Positions 45,749 to 55,535 are shown, counted from the first letter of the stretch. The stretch: DNA of 64,000 nucleotides from Pseudarcicella hirudinis (GCF_900115665.1 NZ_FOXH01000022.1:28643-92642); one strand, 5' to 3'. The notes: a model not told the origin generated them from the sequence alone. A program made the numbers and translations.

Positions 45749-47233
45749 CTAAGCCAGAATCTCTTTGATCACTGAGCCATGTACATCTGTTAAACGGAAC
45801 GGGCGGCCCTGAAACTGGTAGGTAAATTTCTCATGATCAAAACCCAGACATTGCATAATAGTAGCCTGTAAATCAAACACAGAAGTTCTTCCTTTAATAC
45901 CCGAATAGCCGATTTCATCAGTTTCTCCGTGAGAATAGCCTTTTTTAACACCTCCGCCTACCATCCAGACTGAGAAAGCTTCAGTATGATGGTCTCTTCC
46001 ATAAAATGCCTGAGTCAAACCACCTCTGTTTTCCTGCATAGGCGTTCTGCCGAACTCTCCTCCCCATACCACTAATGTTTCATCCAATAAACCTCTTTGC
46101 TTCAAATCCATCAATAAAGCTGTTACCGGCTGATCGCTTTCCATACATTTCTCTTTCAATCCGATATCAACGGATTCATGCTTCCCGGTACCATGTGTAT
46201 CCCAGCCCCAGTCGAAAAGCTGTACAAACCGAACCCCCTGTTCTACCAGCTTACGGGCCAGCAGACAATTGTTGGCAAAAGACTCTTCTCCCGGTTTGGT
46301 TCCATACATTTTATGAATGTATTCGGGTTCATTCTTAATATCCATTACCTCAGGAACAGAAGTCTGCATTCTGAAAGCCATCTCATATTGTGAAATACGG
46401 GCTAAGGTTTCAGGATCTTTAAACTCTTCATATTCTTTTTGGTTAATGGCATTTATCGCTTCAATTGATTGCTTTCTCAAGTCGCCGCTTACACCATCCG
46501 GATTGGAAATGTACAAAACCGGATCTCCTTTGGAACGGCATTGTACTCCCTGATAAACCGAAGGAAGAAAACCACTGCCCCAGGCTGATTTTCCGGCATC
46601 CGGGTTTTTCCCGCCGGAGGCCAGCACTACATAACCCGGCAAATTAGCATTTTCAGAACCCAACCCATAAGTTACCCAGGAACCGATACTTGGTCTTCCC
46701 AAACGGGCAGAACCTGTGTGCATCAGTAATTGGGCAGGTGCATGGTTAAACTGATCGGTGTACATTGCTTTGAGAAATGAAACCTCGTCTGCCACTGTCT
46801 GCAAGTAAGGAACCATATCTGAAATCCATGCCCCTGATTGTCCGTGCTGAGAGAATTTCGCTCTTGTACCAAGCATTTTAGGTACACCTCTGATAAAGGC
46901 AAACTTTTTACCTTCCAGTAAAGATTGAGGACAAAGCTGTCCGTGCAGCTTTTCCAGTTCAGGCTTATAATCAAAAAGTTCTAACTGAGAAGGAGCTCCC
47001 GCCATATGGATATAAATCACAGATTTAGCTTTGGCTGCAAACTGAGGAAGCTTAGGAGCTAAAGGATTCCCTGTATTAGCAAGCGGGTCACTGGTATTAC
47101 CACCCAAAAAATTACAACTCTGTAAAAATGAACCCATTGCCATCATTCCTAAACCGGTAGTGCATTGTTTGAGAAAATGCCTGCGGGTTTCAAAGTTCAA
47201 TGCGGTAGTTTGTGCTTCCTCGTAAATTTTCAT
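45749..47233 (-). CDS. DUF1501 family protein (Tat-exported)
   Basis: 494 residues. The N-terminus has a twin-arginine signal ([26 protein letters not shown]). Family blocks seen include [34 protein letters not shown], and [11 protein letters not shown]; the fold is related to sulfatases and alkaline phosphatases. It is first in the four-gene module, 52 bp before the DUF1549/1553 gene, which is its standard partner. A GntR regulator lies directly upstream (76 bp), so the module may respond to a sugar-like signal. Confidence 0.92.
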   Translation of the reverse strand: MKIYEEAQTTALNFETRRHFLKQCTTGLGMMAMGSFLQSCNFLGGNTSDPLANTGNPLAPKLPQFAAKAKSVIYIHMAGAPSQLELFDYKPELEKLHGQLCPQSLLEGKKFAFIRGVPKMLGTRAKFSQHGQSGAWISDMVPYLQTVADEVSFLKAMYTDQFNHAPAQLLMHTGSARLGRPSIGSWVTYGLGSENANLPGYVVLASGGKNPDAGKSAWGSGFLPSVYQGVQCRSKGDPVLYISNPDGVSGDLRKQSIEAINAINQKEYEEFKDPETLARISQYEMAFRMQTSVPEVMDIKNEPEYIHKMYGTKPGEESFANNCLLARKLVEQGVRFVQLFDWGWDTHGTGKHESVDIGLKEKCMESDQPVTALLMDLKQRGLLDETLVVWGGEFGRTPMQENRGGLTQAFYGRDHHTEAFSVWMVGGGVKKGYSHGETDEIGYSGIKGRTSVFDLQATIMQCLGFDHEKFTYQFQGRPFRLTDVHGSVIKEILA

Positions 47234-47309
47234 ACTTGTTATCGGGGGTTTGAGTAGCTTCTTTATATACTGAAACGTTTGTATCTGTTTAGATTATTGA
47301 ATGATTTTC

Positions 47310-48317
47310 TTAAAGCGATTTCCTTCTGATTAATTTGAAAGGATTAATAATTTTCTCATATTTCCGCTCTATAATCATTTCCGCCAATGTCTTGCCCATC
47401 AGACCAAAATCTGTGGAAACCGTAGAAATACCACCTGAAATCACTCTTTTAAAAGGAGTTTCATTATATGACAATATGCCGATTTCTTCTCCCAGAACCA
47501 GTTTTTGTGCTTCAGCCCGCTCTACAATATCAACCAGACATTTATCATCGGCGAGCAGATAAAGGGTTTTCTTTTCAAGAAAATTATTTCCCAGACTACT
47601 TTTCAGGCAAATGCTTATTTCTTTCTCCTCTGCAAACTTTTTCAGTCCGTTCCAGATGCCTGTAATAAACTGATATTCCTCAGCGATAATCAGTTCAATT
47701 CTTTCATATTTCTGAATCAGGTCCCAACCCTCATGCAATGACCTGTAAAGATCATTTTCAAAATCCTGTCCCAGAAAAGGATATTCTCCGGAGAACATCT
47801 CCAGTCCGATATCAATGATATATGTTTTCCGGCGTGGCAGGTAATTAAGTAAAGCCCTTGCTCTTTCTGTAATAATCGGCATGACCACATATTCTGTATA
47901 ACTTCCTGCGTTTTCCTTAATCAATGTTTCAAAAACCTTCAAATTGGAGTGGTGATAATAAATATCCACGCTTCCCGATTCTCCGAGGCCATCCATGAAC
48001 TGATAATACATTTCCTCCTTAAAGGCGTTCATTTCGTTAAACAGCAAAAACACCTTATGCTTTGTTGAAGTATTAACGCTTGATACATAATAGCCTTTCC
48101 CCGGAACGGATTCAAGTATTCCATTTGCCCTTAATTCATTAAAAGCCTTGAAAACCGAATCCCTGGAAAGGGAGAATTTGTTCGCAATTTCATTGACAGA
48201 AGGCAGCTGATCTCCCAACCCGATCTGCTTATCTTCAATTGCAGAACTTACCGAACTCATAATCTGCCGGTAAATCGGTTCCTTCTGTGTGGCATCTATT
48301 TCTAAAAAATCTAGCAT
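47310..48317 (-). CDS. GntR-family regulator with periplasmic-binding-protein-like sensor domain (second copy)
   Basis: 335 residues from ATG 48317; an upstream TTG at 48425 adds an unlikely leader. GntR winged helix at about 10-80 (LPSVNEIANKFSLSRDSVFKAFNELRANGILESVPGKGYYVSS), then a sugar-sensing-type domain (KVFLLFNEMNAF, EIGILSYNETPFKRVISGGISTVSTDFGLMGKTLAEMI). Closely similar in design to 12577-13611, especially at ISYNETP. Its promoter area contains a GGTAGGTACTGG-type sequence whose complement partly resembles the shared rhamnogalacturonan operator. It likely controls the downstream DUF1501 module. Confidence 0.82.
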   Translation of the reverse strand: MLDFLEIDATQKEPIYRQIMSSVSSAIEDKQIGLGDQLPSVNEIANKFSLSRDSVFKAFNELRANGILESVPGKGYYVSSVNTSTKHKVFLLFNEMNAFKEEMYYQFMDGLGESGSVDIYYHHSNLKVFETLIKENAGSYTEYVVMPIITERARALLNYLPRRKTYIIDIGLEMFSGEYPFLGQDFENDLYRSLHEGWDLIQKYERIELIIAEEYQFITGIWNGLKKFAEEKEISICLKSSLGNNFLEKKTLYLLADDKCLVDIVERAEAQKLVLGEEIGILSYNETPFKRVISGGISTVSTDFGLMGKTLAEMIIERKYEKIINPFKLIRRKSL

Positions 48318-48489
48318 AAATCTTAAAATAACAACTGGTAGGTACTGGTTGGTAAAATTAGTTATTTTTTTGATATTCATATAACTCATCACACATATTT
48401 TATAAAGTTTTATGCAAAAAAGCATCTGTTTACCCCATAAGCCCTGTCAGATGCCTATACATCAACCTTATTCTCAGGATTTTTACCGG

Positions 48490-48522
48490 AAGCCTTATTT
48501 AGAAAAAAACTAAATAAGGCTT
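48490..48522. repeat. Perfect inverted repeat with iron-box-like halves
   Basis: AAGCCTTATTTAG (48490-48502) and CTAAATAAGGCTT (48510-48522) pair perfectly around a 7-A loop. The inner halves ATTTAG and CTAAAT equal those of the iron-box palindrome but with seven instead of one base between. It may be a terminator or a second, spaced operator. Confidence 0.6.
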
Positions 48523-48543
48523 GTTTGTTTGATTTTTGATGAA

Positions 48544-48574
48544 CAACTTTGCATTGTTTATAATTAGTCTAAAT
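48544..48574 (+). promoter_or_regulatory. Promoter with iron-box-like operator for the siderophore operon
   Basis: CAACTTTG (48544-48551) is one base off the TAnnTTTG -7 box and is preceded by TTG repeats at -33 distance. Ten bases downstream, AATTAGTCTAAAT (48562-48574) matches 12 of 13 bases of the palindrome before the heme receptor; TTGTTTATAATT also precedes both. It would sit at the transcription start, a repressor position. Confidence 0.6.
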
Positions 48575-48658
48575 AAATACAACATTCGTAAAGACTATTC
48601 CTTAAACAGCTTTTATACCAGTCATTATTATCATCAGTAATAAACCGACAATTCCGAA

Positions 48659-49054
48659 ATGACGACTATCTCTAAAATCGCTTTCTTTTGGCTCATCATT
48701 GCCATTGGATATTCCTTTCACTCTTCATATCATATCTCGGGTATCATGTTTGGAGAAGAAATCAAGCTGGCCAATGCTACAGGGAAAACGCCTGTTTCGA
48801 TGCACCTTATCCGCATTGTCCTTGAAATTTTCACGATGCTGCTTGCGGTTCTCACGGTTCAGCTGAAAGGAAAGCTTTTTGCTAAATTTTCGCTTGTCTG
48901 GGCAATTTTATTGGGGCTTGCTAATGTTGCGCACCTGATAGAAACCGGCCTTCATGAGCTTACGGATTATTCACAACTCGCTCTGCTGAGCTTTATATTA
49001 CTTGTAAATGTTTTCCTTATCCTCAACACTAAAAAAAGAGTTCAGGAAAGCTAG
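48659..49054 (+). CDS. Small four-helix membrane protein
   Basis: 131 residues with four membrane helices (about 5-22, 50-72, 75-100, 105-122). HSSYHISG and HLIETGLHELTDY loops hold several His. I recognise no characterised family. It is the first gene after the iron-box promoter and is followed 31 bp later by the siderophore receptor, so a role in iron uptake or its regulation is likely by context only. Confidence 0.7.
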   Translation: MTTISKIAFFWLIIAIGYSFHSSYHISGIMFGEEIKLANATGKTPVSMHLIRIVLEIFTMLLAVLTVQLKGKLFAKFSLVWAILLGLANVAHLIETGLHELTDYSQLALLSFILLVNVFLILNTKKRVQES

Positions 49055-49085
49055 GACAGGATTTTTTTATTTAATCAATCACCAC

Positions 49086-51443
49086 ATGAAAAACCCAATA
49101 CCAAATCTCAGAAGTCATCTTATTTATAGCATTTTTCTGGTTTTATCTACCTTTATTGCCAATGCACAAGGCGTCATTAAAGGTCGTGTAACAACCAGTG
49201 ACGGAAAGTCTGCCGAATTCGTTACCCTTAGTTTAAAAGGAACCTCCAGAGGAGCAACATCCAATGAAAAAGGTGAATACCGCATTGAAAAAGTAAAACC
49301 CGGTAAATATATTATCCAGGCCAGTTTTATTGGTCTTGAAACCAAGAATCATTCAGTAACCGTAGAATCCGGAAAAGAAAGTGAGCAGGATTTTGTATTG
49401 CAGGAAAACAGCCAGCAATTACAGGAAGTTGTAATCAGCGCCAATCCAAATAATTACAATCCGTCCAATTCCTCTCCAAGTCTGCGTATCCTGACTCCTA
49501 TTCTGGAAACCCCTCAAAATATTCAGGTAATTACCGGTAAACTTTTGGCTGATCAGCAGATTTTTGATATGCTGGAAGGTGTTACGAGAAATGTCAGCGG
49601 AGCTACCCGTGTAGAACACTGGGATAATTATGCACGAATCAACATGAGAGGTTCGCAGATCGCAGCTTTCAGAAACGGGATGAATGTACAAATGCCCTGG
49701 GGACCTCTTGCAGAAGATATGTCGATGGTAGAAAGAATAGAATTTGTAAAAGGACCTGCCGGATTTATGATGGCCAACGGAGAACCCAGCGGTTTTTATA
49801 ACGTAGTAACCAAAAAGCCTACCGGTATTACCAAAGGCGAGGCCTCACTCTCATTAGGTAGTTTCGATACTTATCGCTCCACACTTGATCTGGACGGAAA
49901 ATTGAGTAAAGATGGCAAATTGTTATACCGCCTGAACATCATGGGACAGGCTAAAGGCTCTCACCGCGACTATGAGTATAATAATCGTTATTCTGTTGTT
50001 CCGGTGATTAAATACAAGTTTAACGAACAGACTTCATTAACAGCCGAGTACACTTATCAATTCTCGCAAATGTCAACTGTTGGTTCTAACTATGCCTTTT
50101 CTGCAAAAGGTTATGCCGATCTCCCTTATAATTTCACAACCGGAGATCCGAATATCGACCCCACCAATATCAACGACCATAGCTTGCTGTTAATTCTGAA
50201 TCACCAGATTAATGATAACTGGAAATTAACCGGACAACTGGCTTATTTCAACTTCAGCCAGATTGGTAGTTCTTTATGGCCTTCGGGTATAGATAAAGCC
50301 GGGAATCTTCAGCGTTCATTAAGCATCTGGGATGCCGCAAGTGAAAACAAAATGGGACAGATTTTTGTCAACGGTGATGTACAGACTGGTTCTGTTTCTC
50401 ACAGAATTCTGGCCGGATTAGATATGAGTACTAAACACTATATGGCCGACTGGGGACAAAATTTCAAACTGAATGGCAGCGTTCCTTTTAACATTTATCA
50501 TCCTGTTTATGGCCTTCCGTTAGATTCTGTTCCGGTTTTTGATCGTTCCAGGAGCCTGCGTGCCCGTGCAGGAGGAAATGTATTGACTCAAAGTTATACC
50601 GGTTTATATGTTCAGGATGAAATGCACTTACTTGACGACAAAGTACGTCTGACGCTGGCAGGCAGATATACAACTGCTAAAGACAGCCAGTATGGGGCAA
50701 GTACCAATGAGTCTGTATTTACGCCAAGAGTCGGAATCAGTGTTTCTCTTGATAAAAACTCGTCAGTTTACGGGGTTTATGACCAGGCTTTCGTGCCACA
50801 GTCAGGGGTTGATTTCTTCGGTAAAAAGTTTGACCCGATTAAAGGAAATAACCTTGAAGCAGGTTTGAAAAGAGATTGGATGGGCGGCCGCTGGAATACT
50901 ACGCTTTCAGTATACCAGATTACAAAGAATAACGTATTAACTTCTGACCCGGCGCACATTAACTTCTCTATTCAATTAGGACAAACTACTACCAAAGGAG
51001 TGGAGTTTGACCTGAGAGGTGAAATTGTCAAAGGATTAAACCTGACGTTAAACTATGCTTACACAGATGCGAGAGTTACGAAAGATTCCCAGTCAGATAA
51101 AGTAGATGTTGCGGTTCCGGGTTCTACTAAACATGTTACGAACGGATGGCTTTCATACCAGTTCAAAGATCAGACCTTGAAAGGCTTTGGTCTATCACTG
51201 GGATATCAATGGCAGATCGACCGTTCTTCATGGTACGTATTCGACGGAACCAATCAATCTCTTCCTGATTATTTCCGTATGGATGGTGGTCTTTCATGGC
51301 GTAATGAAAAATTTACAGTAGCCTTAAATGTGAATAACCTCCTTGATAAGTACTTATTCTCCGGCGCTCCATATGGTTCGCTATACTACTGGCAGACTGA
51401 GGCTCCGAGAAATACACGTGTTACAATCGGTTATAAATTCTAA
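49086..51443 (+). CDS. TonB-dependent siderophore receptor
   Basis: 785 residues from ATG 49086, with signal peptide to about 27 (FIANAQG). A CarboxypepD_reg domain (about 30-105) is followed by the siderophore-type plug (LETPQNIQVITGKLL, MLEGVTRNVSGATR, MVERIEFVKGPAGFMMANGEPSGFYNVVTKKPTG) and a barrel ending NTRVTIGYKF, with the terminal Phe typical of outer membrane barrels. It imports ferric siderophores. A PepSY reductase-like gene starts one base after its stop, as often found in Bacteroidota iron loci. Confidence 0.9.
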   Translation: MKNPIPNLRSHLIYSIFLVLSTFIANAQGVIKGRVTTSDGKSAEFVTLSLKGTSRGATSNEKGEYRIEKVKPGKYIIQASFIGLETKNHSVTVESGKESEQDFVLQENSQQLQEVVISANPNNYNPSNSSPSLRILTPILETPQNIQVITGKLLADQQIFDMLEGVTRNVSGATRVEHWDNYARINMRGSQIAAFRNGMNVQMPWGPLAEDMSMVERIEFVKGPAGFMMANGEPSGFYNVVTKKPTGITKGEASLSLGSFDTYRSTLDLDGKLSKDGKLLYRLNIMGQAKGSHRDYEYNNRYSVVPVIKYKFNEQTSLTAEYTYQFSQMSTVGSNYAFSAKGYADLPYNFTTGDPNIDPTNINDHSLLLILNHQINDNWKLTGQLAYFNFSQIGSSLWPSGIDKAGNLQRSLSIWDAASENKMGQIFVNGDVQTGSVSHRILAGLDMSTKHYMADWGQNFKLNGSVPFNIYHPVYGLPLDSVPVFDRSRSLRARAGGNVLTQSYTGLYVQDEMHLLDDKVRLTLAGRYTTAKDSQYGASTNESVFTPRVGISVSLDKNSSVYGVYDQAFVPQSGVDFFGKKFDPIKGNNLEAGLKRDWMGGRWNTTLSVYQITKNNVLTSDPAHINFSIQLGQTTTKGVEFDLRGEIVKGLNLTLNYAYTDARVTKDSQSDKVDVAVPGSTKHVTNGWLSYQFKDQTLKGFGLSLGYQWQIDRSSWYVFDGTNQSLPDYFRMDGGLSWRNEKFTVALNVNNLLDKYLFSGAPYGSLYYWQTEAPRNTRVTIGYKF

Positions 51444-51444
51444 G

Positions 51445-52605
51445 ATGTCTTTTAAAAAAATAACAGGAAAATTACACCTCTGGCTCGGACTTTCGTCCGG
51501 GCTTGTGGTTTTTATAGTGGCTCTTACCGGTTGTCTGTATGCCTTTCAGGCTGAAATTCAGGACCTGGTACAGCCTTATAAGTTTGTTAATGCACAAAAT
51601 CGACCTTTTCTTCCCCCCAGCACTTTTCAGAAAATTGCGGAAAAAGAATTACCCGGCAAAAAAGCCCACAGTATTCAGTATGAAGGAAAGATGAAGTCTG
51701 TACAGGTTGCTTTTTACAACAATGAACCTGAATACTATTATGTAGTCTTTCTTGATCCTTATTCCGGAAAAGTATTAAAGACAAAAGATATGAATGCTGA
51801 CTTTTTCAGGTTTGTGCTTATGGGTCATTATTACCTCTGGCTTCCTCCTGCCATAGGCCAGCCTGTAGTAGCAACCGGGACACTTATTTTCGTAATATTA
51901 CTGATCAGCGGAATTATCTTATGGTGGCCTAAAAATAAAAGTGCAGCCAAACAACGCTTTTCTATTAAATGGAGTGCACAATGGCGCCGGAAGAATTATG
52001 ACCTGCACAATGTACTGGGCTTCTACATGACCTGGATTGTAATCTTCATTGCACTTACCGGACTTGTATGGGGTTTTCAATGGTTTTCTAGAGCAGTATA
52101 TTGGACTACTTCAGGCGGTAAAGAAATGATTCAGTTTTCAGAACCACTCTCCGATTCGACCAAAACCACACATATAGCGGGTATTACTCCGGCTGATAAA
52201 ATCTGGGCTCAACTAATGAAGGATCTCCCTGAAGGTAATTCTTGGGAAGTACACGTTCCTGAAAGTCCCGGGTCGGCTATTTCAGTTAATATCAATCCTG
52301 CTCCGGGTACTTACTGGAAAACAGATTACCGTTATTTTGACCAGCATGATCTTGCCGAAATATCAGTAAAACATCCCTACGGAAAATTCAAAGATGCTAA
52401 GGTTGCAGATAAAATCATGCGTATGAATTATGACCTGCATGTAGGAGCTATTTTTGGTTTACCCGGCAAAATATTAGCCTTTTTTGCCAGTCTTATCGCT
52501 ACCAGCCTACCGGTAACAGGTGTAATTATATGGTTGGGCCGAAAGAAAAAAGACACAAAAATTAAGAAAAAAGAGGTAAAGCAGGAGAAGCAGAATTCTA
52601 TATAA
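51445..52605 (+). CDS. PepSY-associated membrane protein (iron-uptake type)
   Basis: 386 residues from ATG 51445; a longer frame overlaps the receptor and is not used. Four membrane helices: LHLWLGLSSGLVVFIVALTG near the N-terminus, PVVATGTLIFVILLISG, NVLGFYMTWIVIFIALTG, and LAFFASLIATSLPVTG near the C-terminus. Conserved His in helices 1 and 3 and the FRFVLMGHYYLW segment suggest heme ligation; such proteins are thought to reduce ferric siderophores in the periplasm. Translationally adjacent to the receptor. Confidence 0.88.
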   Translation: MSFKKITGKLHLWLGLSSGLVVFIVALTGCLYAFQAEIQDLVQPYKFVNAQNRPFLPPSTFQKIAEKELPGKKAHSIQYEGKMKSVQVAFYNNEPEYYYVVFLDPYSGKVLKTKDMNADFFRFVLMGHYYLWLPPAIGQPVVATGTLIFVILLISGIILWWPKNKSAAKQRFSIKWSAQWRRKNYDLHNVLGFYMTWIVIFIALTGLVWGFQWFSRAVYWTTSGGKEMIQFSEPLSDSTKTTHIAGITPADKIWAQLMKDLPEGNSWEVHVPESPGSAISVNINPAPGTYWKTDYRYFDQHDLAEISVKHPYGKFKDAKVADKIMRMNYDLHVGAIFGLPGKILAFFASLIATSLPVTGVIIWLGRKKKDTKIKKKEVKQEKQNSI

Positions 52606-52664
52606 ATGGCTTAAGGCTTTATTCTTATTTCAAACATAAAATTTACACTTTAAATAACAAAAGC

Positions 52665-53384
52665 ATGAATATCTCAAAAATCAACAGGCTATTATCTGTA
52701 CTGCTTTTACTCATGTTTCCGCTTATCTCTATGGCACATGGCTATTGGCTGGAAGTAAATAGTTTAGCAAAAGCAGGTCAGGCAGTAAGTATCAGATTAT
52801 TTTATGGTGAATACGCCGAACAAGTCAGAGAAACAGGCGATCGCCTTAATAAAATGGCTGACATCAAAGTTTACGTACTTGATGAAAATGGCAAAAAAAC
52901 GGAAGTTTTAATGAAACAGACTAACACCCATTGGGAAGGCTCTTTTACACCTGAAAAAGAAGGTTTCTATCAGGTTTTAGGAATTAATGACCAAAGAGAG
53001 GTTCAGGACTGGACTAAACATAACCTGGGAGTTATCCGTCCGGTTCAGTTTCTGAGAGCAAATTTCACAGCAGGCAAAAAAGCAACTGTTACAAACCACC
53101 CGCAATTTCTGGATGTTTCTTTGAAAAAGGATCAGGGAAAATATATCCTGACGGCCCTTAAAGATCAAAAACCTGCTTTAAAGGCTAAGCTGACAATCGT
53201 CAGTCCTTCCGGCTGGGAAAAAAGCAAATCAACTGACGAACAGGGAGAAATAGCTTTTCAGACACTGGAAAAAGGCATTTATCTGATCGAATTTGAATGG
53301 ATTGACAAAACTCCCGGAACTTTTAAAAACAAAAATTATGAGTCTGTCCGTTATCAAAGTAATACAACTTTTGTCGTAGAATAA
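52665..53384 (+). CDS. DUF4198 periplasmic protein
   Basis: 239 residues, signal peptide to about 23 (PLISMAHG). AHGYWLEVNSLAKAGQAVSIRLFYGEYAE is the family opening, with the exposed N-terminal His of mature DUF4198 proteins that may bind metal. The rest is two Ig-like beta domains. The family often sits beside Ni/Co/Fe TonB receptors. Third gene of the iron operon, 59 bp after the PepSY gene. Confidence 0.82.
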   Translation: MNISKINRLLSVLLLLMFPLISMAHGYWLEVNSLAKAGQAVSIRLFYGEYAEQVRETGDRLNKMADIKVYVLDENGKKTEVLMKQTNTHWEGSFTPEKEGFYQVLGINDQREVQDWTKHNLGVIRPVQFLRANFTAGKKATVTNHPQFLDVSLKKDQGKYILTALKDQKPALKAKLTIVSPSGWEKSKSTDEQGEIAFQTLEKGIYLIEFEWIDKTPGTFKNKNYESVRYQSNTTFVVE

Positions 53385-53422
53385 AATAAGCTGAATGAGA
53401 GTGGATTGCAAATCTTAGGTTA

Positions 53423-53458
53423 TATAGTCCGTGTAATCACGAAAACTATCGGACTATA
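53423..53458. terminator. Hairpin between convergent genes
   Basis: TATAGTCCG (53423-53431) pairs with CGGACTATA (53450-53458). There is no T-tract, so function as terminator is moderate. Confidence 0.4.
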
Positions 53459-53531
53459 CTCCTATTAGTTTCAATCTATTCTCATTCAAAATCAGGCTTT
53501 CTTATTCTTTTATCTTTTGCAGGAGATTCTT

Positions 53532-54248
53532 TCAGGAAGAAAATCCCAGTTCTTTCAGGAAAAATTCCCTGTAATTATTCCCGATTGGGATTTCTGTATT
53601 ATTGATAAACACTCTGTTTCCTTCTATATGATCAATTTTTGATTTGTTAATGATAAAAGAACGATGTATCCGAAGGAATAAAGATTTAGGCAATAATTCT
53701 TCAAAATTCGAAAAGGTCATATTGGGCTGAAGCATCATCTGAGTAGTGATGATTTTTGTATAATTACCACTTGCTTCTGCGAAAAGCATATCATCATGCT
53801 GAATTTTAAAGATTTTCCCTTCTGTTTTAATAAAAACAAAATCCTCCGCTTTTATTTCGTTGTTTTCCTGAACAAAACCTTTCTGCATCTTCAGTTTTTC
53901 CAAAGCACGGTCCACAGCCATGATAAACCTTTCAAGTGAAAACGGCTTTAATAAATAATCACAGACTGCTAAATCAAAAGCATCAAGTGCATGTTCCTTA
54001 TAGGCAGTTGTAAATATAATCTGAGGTGGATTTTTAAGCGTTTTCAGAAAAGCGATACCATCTATAACGGGCATATTAATGTCCAGAAAAAGAATGTCTG
54101 TCTTTTGCTCCTGCAGAATCACCTTCGCCTCCATCGCATTACCGCATGAAGCAATAATCTGAAGATACGGCAAATGACTGCAATAGGTCTGGACAATTTT
54201 TCTGGCAATCGGCTCGTCGTCAACAATCAGACAATTAAACGTGTTCAT
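53532..54248 (-). CDS. LytTR family response regulator
   Basis: 238 residues. The receiver (1-120) has Asp56 in ILFLDINMP, acidic DDE at 10-12, and conserved Lys in LLKPFS. The C-terminal LytTR DNA-binding domain (about 140-236) has FVFIKTEGKIFKI and FLRIHRSFIINKSKIDHIEGNRV. It is encoded one base after the sensor kinase gene and is read divergently from the receptor at 55536, its probable target. Confidence 0.92.
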   Translation of the reverse strand: MNTFNCLIVDDEPIARKIVQTYCSHLPYLQIIASCGNAMEAKVILQEQKTDILFLDINMPVIDGIAFLKTLKNPPQIIFTTAYKEHALDAFDLAVCDYLLKPFSLERFIMAVDRALEKLKMQKGFVQENNEIKAEDFVFIKTEGKIFKIQHDDMLFAEASGNYTKIITTQMMLQPNMTFSNFEELLPKSLFLRIHRSFIINKSKIDHIEGNRVFINNTEIPIGNNYREFFLKELGFSS

Positions 54249-54249
54249 T

Positions 54250-55287
54250 TTATTTCATTTTTAAACGAAGCATAATCATATAAAAATCCTCCTCATTTTG
54301 TACGTTCAGTTCATGCTCATGAGGATATAACAATTCGAGCCGTTTTGTAACATTGGCAAGCCCGAATCCATTACTTTTTTCAAAATTCACCCTGTTTGTT
54401 TTTCCTTTATCCTGAGAGTTTTTTACCGAAAACAGAATAGAATTGCCCCATATTTTCAGGGTAATATCGATATAAATCCGCTCGTCAGCAGTATTTTTTG
54501 AATGTTTGAAAGCATTTTCTATAAATACGATCAAAAGCATTGGTGCTATCTTAATCTCTTCTGTTGGTTGTTCGATTTCCAGTTTTAAGACCAGCCTGTC
54601 TCCTACCCTTATTTTCTCAAATTCAATATAGTTATCAATATAAACCAGTTCATCTTTTAAAGGCACAAATAACTCATTGGCTTCATATACCGAATACCGC
54701 AATAATTCTGACAATTTCAACAATAAAGGTGGTATTTTTTCATGCTCGGTAATGGACAATCCATACAAATTATTGAGGGTATTGAACAGAAAATGAGGGC
54801 TAAGCTGCGACTGAAGCAAATGTAACTCACTCTTACTGTGAGCTGCAGAAAGCCGGGCTGCTCTCAGCTGATTCTGACTTACATCATGAGTGATTTTAAT
54901 CAGCATACCAAGACCAAGACTTATTACTACAAAAGGCAGCCAAAACAGTAATAAATTGATGGCATCTCTACCTTGTAAAGGAAAGTCTGCATGAAAAAAT
55001 AACCAGCCGGTACAAACTGCGATACCAAGGCTAAGTCCTGCCAGTACACCAACAGGTAAAGCCGTTAATTTTGATGACCAGATCTGTATGATATATCTTC
55101 CGGAAAAAATTCCTCCGATAAAAAAAATAGTAGCTCCTGTAGCAACGGCATCATCCTCTGAAACATGAATAGATTCCAAATAAGAGTGGACGGCCATAAA
55201 AACAGGAATTGAAATTATTGCAGAAAACAGAATGTATAATTTCCGTCCAAAGAAATCATTCAGTAATATGTCTTGATTAGTTTTCAT
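54250..55287 (-). CDS. LytS-type sensor histidine kinase
   Basis: 345 residues. Four N-terminal membrane helices (about 16-36, 50-69, 76-98, 110-130) form the input. The His_kinase (PF06580-like) domain has phosphoacceptor His165 in QSQLSPHFLFNTLNNL and the helix with LLKLSELLRYSVYE; the HATPase part has VFIENAFKHS and GFGLANVTKRLELLY. It pairs with the adjacent LytTR regulator. Confidence 0.92.
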   Translation of the reverse strand: MKTNQDILLNDFFGRKLYILFSAIISIPVFMAVHSYLESIHVSEDDAVATGATIFFIGGIFSGRYIIQIWSSKLTALPVGVLAGLSLGIAVCTGWLFFHADFPLQGRDAINLLLFWLPFVVISLGLGMLIKITHDVSQNQLRAARLSAAHSKSELHLLQSQLSPHFLFNTLNNLYGLSITEHEKIPPLLLKLSELLRYSVYEANELFVPLKDELVYIDNYIEFEKIRVGDRLVLKLEIEQPTEEIKIAPMLLIVFIENAFKHSKNTADERIYIDITLKIWGNSILFSVKNSQDKGKTNRVNFEKSNGFGLANVTKRLELLYPHEHELNVQNEEDFYMIMLRLKMK

Positions 55288-55535
55288 GATAATGGAAGAT
55301 TGCTTGTTTCATTTTCCGACAAATGTGAGCAACCTATTCAAAATGACTAAATTTCAATGACAGGTTATTACAAATCCCTGACGAAAACCTCTTTTTAACC
55401 CACCAGACGTTTCAGCACGCTGAAATTACATTCCGTCAGTCCTTTGGCAAGGTACAACACATTTGTTTTATGTGGAGATATGAGCTTTCAATATTTGTGC
55501 GAAAAATATTTAACAACATCCTCAACACAAAAAAT

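Larger units (their letters stand above)
48318..48658. other. Intergenic region with hairpin and iron-operon promoter
   Basis: Contains a CTGGTAGGTACTGGTTGG repeat (about 48336-48354) just before the GntR gene, a perfect hairpin at 48490-48522, and the promoter/iron box at 48544-48574. No gene seen. Confidence 0.5.
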
